A DNA stretch of 8,839 nt from Azonexaceae bacterium (GTDB lineage: Bacteria; Pseudomonadota; Gammaproteobacteria; Burkholderiales; Rhodocyclaceae): assembly GCA_009469665.1 (NCBI GenBank), contig SSTB01000221.1:1-8839 (forward strand), in the 5' to 3' direction. A program made the translations under genes and the position numbers. The notes under the pieces are model-generated. The model ran no database searches. It saw nothing but the letters and a program-made list of their open reading frames with translations, and was not told the DNA's origin. Of this stretch, positions 7,677-8,839 are shown one piece after another. Numbering within the stretch: position 1 is the stretch's first letter; every line of letters begins with the position of its first letter.

Positions 7677-8443
7677 CTCCGGTTCAGATTGCCATTTTGA
7701 TTCCCGAGGTTCATCGCGAATCGAAATCCCCATGGCTGGCAAGACGCTCAATTTCCATTTACAAGAAGCTGTTTGAAATGATGTCAAGAGAATCGTTTAG
7801 CCAACAGATAAAGCGTAGGAAGTTGCGACGTCCATCCATTTCCAGTATCAGCACGCATTGGAGCCAGAAATTAATTTACATGATCCTTGGAAAAGTGTTC
7901 TGGTATGCGCAACTTGGGCCAATTCGCGCAGGGATTTCTTGGGTCATCCACGTTGTATTACCGGCACCAAGTTTCGATGACGACCCTGACCTGTTGCAGA
8001 CCGATAAACCAGTGTTCGCTCAGGCGTTCGTTGCGGAAGCAGCTGTCAGTCGGAAACTGGCTGGAAGGCCCTTCAGGACGAGCGCAAGGCGCGCACCCTA
8101 TCTGGTGTCGAGTTTGTCGTTTCTGAAGAGCACGCCGGGCTCCGGAAGGCGATTCGCGAAACGCTCACCGATGCTTGTGGGATTGGCGCCCTGCATATAT
8201 GGGCAACGCTCTGGACTACCTGCCCCGGCGCGCCGACCACGATTGTCCGCAGGGGTTGCGTTCGCTCCTCGAGTGGCGGGACATCAAGGTGGTCAATCGG
8301 GATCTGGTGGCCTGGGTCGGCAAATGCCACGGCATGTACCCGAATCTCGGCAACTGGGTCGACGAGAAGATCGGCGGAGCGCTCACGTTCTATCGATCGC
8401 CCTGGGCGCATTACAAGCGCGTGAAGGGCACGAATATGCATGA
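7673..8443 (+). CDS. Unrecognised open frame after the EPS operon, possibly the broken start of a seventh gene
   Basis: An ATG overlaps the deacetylase stop as ATGA, repeating the coupling seen upstream, so an operon gene probably once began here. The first ten or so residues (MTPVQIAILIPEV) could open a Rossmann-like or glycosyltransferase fold. After them the frame becomes rich in Lys, Arg and Ser with no domain I recognise, and GC content falls below that of the neighbours. Although open to 8443, the frame runs through the transposase remnant in the wrong phase, so everything after about 8040 is almost certainly not coding in this frame. It may be a truncated gene joined to foreign DNA or a chance open frame. 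I assign no function. Confidence 0.25.
   Translation: MTPVQIAILIPEVHRESKSPWLARRSISIYKKLFEMMSRESFSQQIKRRKLRRPSISSISTHWSQKLIYMILGKVFWYAQLGPIRAGISWVIHVVLPAPSFDDDPDLLQTDKPVFAQAFVAEAAVSRKLAGRPFRTSARRAPYLVSSLSFLKSTPGSGRRFAKRSPMLVGLAPCIYGQRSGLPAPARRPRLSAGVAFAPRVAGHQGGQSGSGGLGRQMPRHVPESRQLGRREDRRSAHVLSIALGALQAREGHEYA
7700..8040. other. Low-GC stretch without an identifiable gene
   Basis: By hand count, GC is 21 of 60 bases at 7741-7800, 29 of 60 at 7801-7860 and 27 of 60 at 7861-7920, against a visibly GC-rich operon upstream. No recognisable protein, RNA or terminator was found. A fragment at about 7969-8025 (DDDPDLLQTDKPVFAQA in one frame) is faintly reminiscent of an IS256 transposase N-terminus, but too weakly to assign. 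The stretch is best read as junction or scar DNA between the operon and the transposase remnant. Confidence 0.5.
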
Positions 8444-8630
8444 GCGGCAGAACAAGGAGATCAAGCGCTGGACGCGGGTCGTCTGCATCTTCACGAGTGA
8501 GACTTCGTGCCTGAGACTGGTCCGGGCCGCGTGCGCCAATACGCACGGACCCCTGCTGGAAGACAGCCGCTACCTGAAGATTACGTTGCTTGCGGAACAG
8601 ACGAAGGAGCAATTGAGGCGGATTGCGTGA
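8041..8630 (+). pseudogene. Decayed IS256 (Mutator)-family transposase, C-terminal part
   Basis: Two frames together match the C-terminal half of an IS256-family DDE transposase, normally about 400 residues. In the first frame, codons in phase with 8041 read GWKALQDERKARTLSG and then VEFVVSEEHAGLRKAIRETL up to about 8170. A net -1 shift (or +2) near 8170-8176 moves the reading to the second frame. That frame continues LWDWRPAYMGNALDYLPRR, the counterpart of the family's WQRC-HFLRNAL region, and goes on to NMHERQNKEIKRW and LLAEQTKEQLRRIA, ending at 8630. The second catalytic Asp of the family's SD-HAGL motif is Glu here (codon 8125-8127), while the final Glu in the HER motif remains. The N-terminal half with the first Asp is absent. 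It cannot make an active transposase. An ATG at 8196 or 8175-8177 could still start a short open frame, but this is not evidence of function. Confidence 0.85.
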
Positions 8631-8697
8631 TGCGGCCGCGCGCTGACGACGCCGATCCTGGCTACCAGCCCTTGCGGGGGCGGCTGATAACAATAAC

Positions 8698-8723
8698 CTA
8701 GGGAAAGTCTGCATAAGTGACCG
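8698..8723 (+). repeat. Candidate left end of an IS5-family element at a CTAG target
   Basis: The sequence CTAG at 8698-8701 is followed by GGAAAGTCTGCATAAGTGAC, which lies 60-80 bases before the IS5-type transposase start. IS5-group elements prefer and duplicate 4-base YTAR targets such as CTAG. The matching right end and second target copy lie outside the window, so the boundary is inferred. Confidence 0.4.
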
Positions 8724-8749
8724 TCATGCGGTCTGATTTGAGAGAATTG

Positions 8750-8765
8750 CACCATTGTCATGGTG
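8750..8765 (+). repeat. Perfect hairpin over a possible IS5 transposase start
   Basis: CACCAT at 8750-8755 pairs with ATGGTG at 8760-8765 around a TGTC loop. The 3' arm contains the in-frame ATG at 8760. A second inverted repeat, GACCG/CGGTC, lies at 8719-8733 with a 5-base loop. Such stems near transposase starts can limit expression, but this role is inferred and the short arms could arise by chance. Confidence 0.35.
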
Positions 8766-8777
8766 GCTGATGAACAG

Positions 8778-8839
8778 ATGAAAGCGATGAAGCAACTGAG
8801 TCTGGCCGAGACGGGTTTCCTGCCGAAGGCAGGGAAGCA
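8778..8839 (+). CDS. IS5-family transposase, N-terminus only (3' end outside window)
   Basis: The last frame reads MKAMKQLSLAETGFLPKAGK and runs off the window. This resembles the N-terminus of IS5-group transposases, which open with MKQ-SLA--GF followed by a Lys/Arg-rich segment before the FLDEM region. Three in-frame ATGs exist at 8760, 8778 and 8787. None has a strong ribosome binding site. I give 8778, but 8787, which would start at MKQLSLAE, is equally plausible. The catalytic DDE domain is not in the window, so intactness cannot be judged. The call rests on about 20 residues. Confidence 0.6.
   Translation, partial: MKAMKQLSLAETGFLPKAGK

Noticed and set aside
7676..8040. Possible rho-independent terminator after the deacetylase
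   Set aside because: I found no GC-rich stem followed by a T-run in this stretch.
8073..8714. A 213-residue minus-strand open frame across the transposase remnant
   Set aside because: The plus strand explains the region as IS256 transposase sequence in two frames. The minus-strand product shows no family resemblance.

Overview
The window is GC-rich for most of its length and reads almost entirely in one direction. It looks like the middle to end of an exopolysaccharide (EPS) gene cluster from a high-GC proteobacterium. A betaproteobacterium that uses the exosortase A / PEP-CTERM EPS system (Rhodocyclaceae-like) is my best guess. That guess rests on the O-glycosylation-ligase-type membrane protein at 4653-5993, which resembles the exosortase-A-associated ligase family, and on the company it keeps. 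No rRNA, tRNA, CRISPR array, exosortase or PEP-CTERM protein is visible here.

Positions 1-7676 form a tightly packed block of six plus-strand genes. They are a 5'-truncated AlgD-type GDP-mannose 6-dehydrogenase (2-1138), a fusion of a periplasmic transglutaminase-like domain with a cytoplasmic GT4 glycosyltransferase (1135-3273), a PaaK/CapK-type adenylate-forming ligase (3270-4643), the ligase/polymerase-like membrane protein (4653-5993), a class I SAM methyltransferase (5990-6700) and a CE4 polysaccharide deacetylase (6702-7676). Three of the five junctions are 4-base overlaps (GTGA or ATGA) and the other two have gaps of 9 bases and 1 base. The block therefore looks like one translationally coupled operon whose promoter lies upstream of the window. 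A plausible joint job is to make a uronate-bearing glycan: AlgD supplies GDP-mannuronate, the GT4 domain adds a sugar on the cytoplasmic side, the methyltransferase, deacetylase and adenylating ligase decorate it, and the membrane protein polymerises or transfers it. The transglutaminase-like domain would act in the periplasm. The substrates are inferred and cannot be read from sequence.

From 7673 onward the order breaks down. A seventh start codon overlaps the deacetylase stop by 4 bases, but the reading frame behind it is unrecognisable and the GC content falls to roughly 35-50 percent over 7741-7920. A decayed 3' part of an IS256 (Mutator)-family transposase follows (about 8041-8630), with one frameshift and a lost catalytic Asp. 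The last 140 bases carry what looks like the left end of an IS5-family element, with its transposase start running off the window. The 3' side of the EPS operon therefore appears to have been interrupted by mobile DNA.

The most noteworthy item is the transglutaminase-like/GT4 fusion. Its two predicted membrane helices would place a Cys-His-Asp domain and a sugar-transfer domain on opposite sides of the membrane in one polypeptide.
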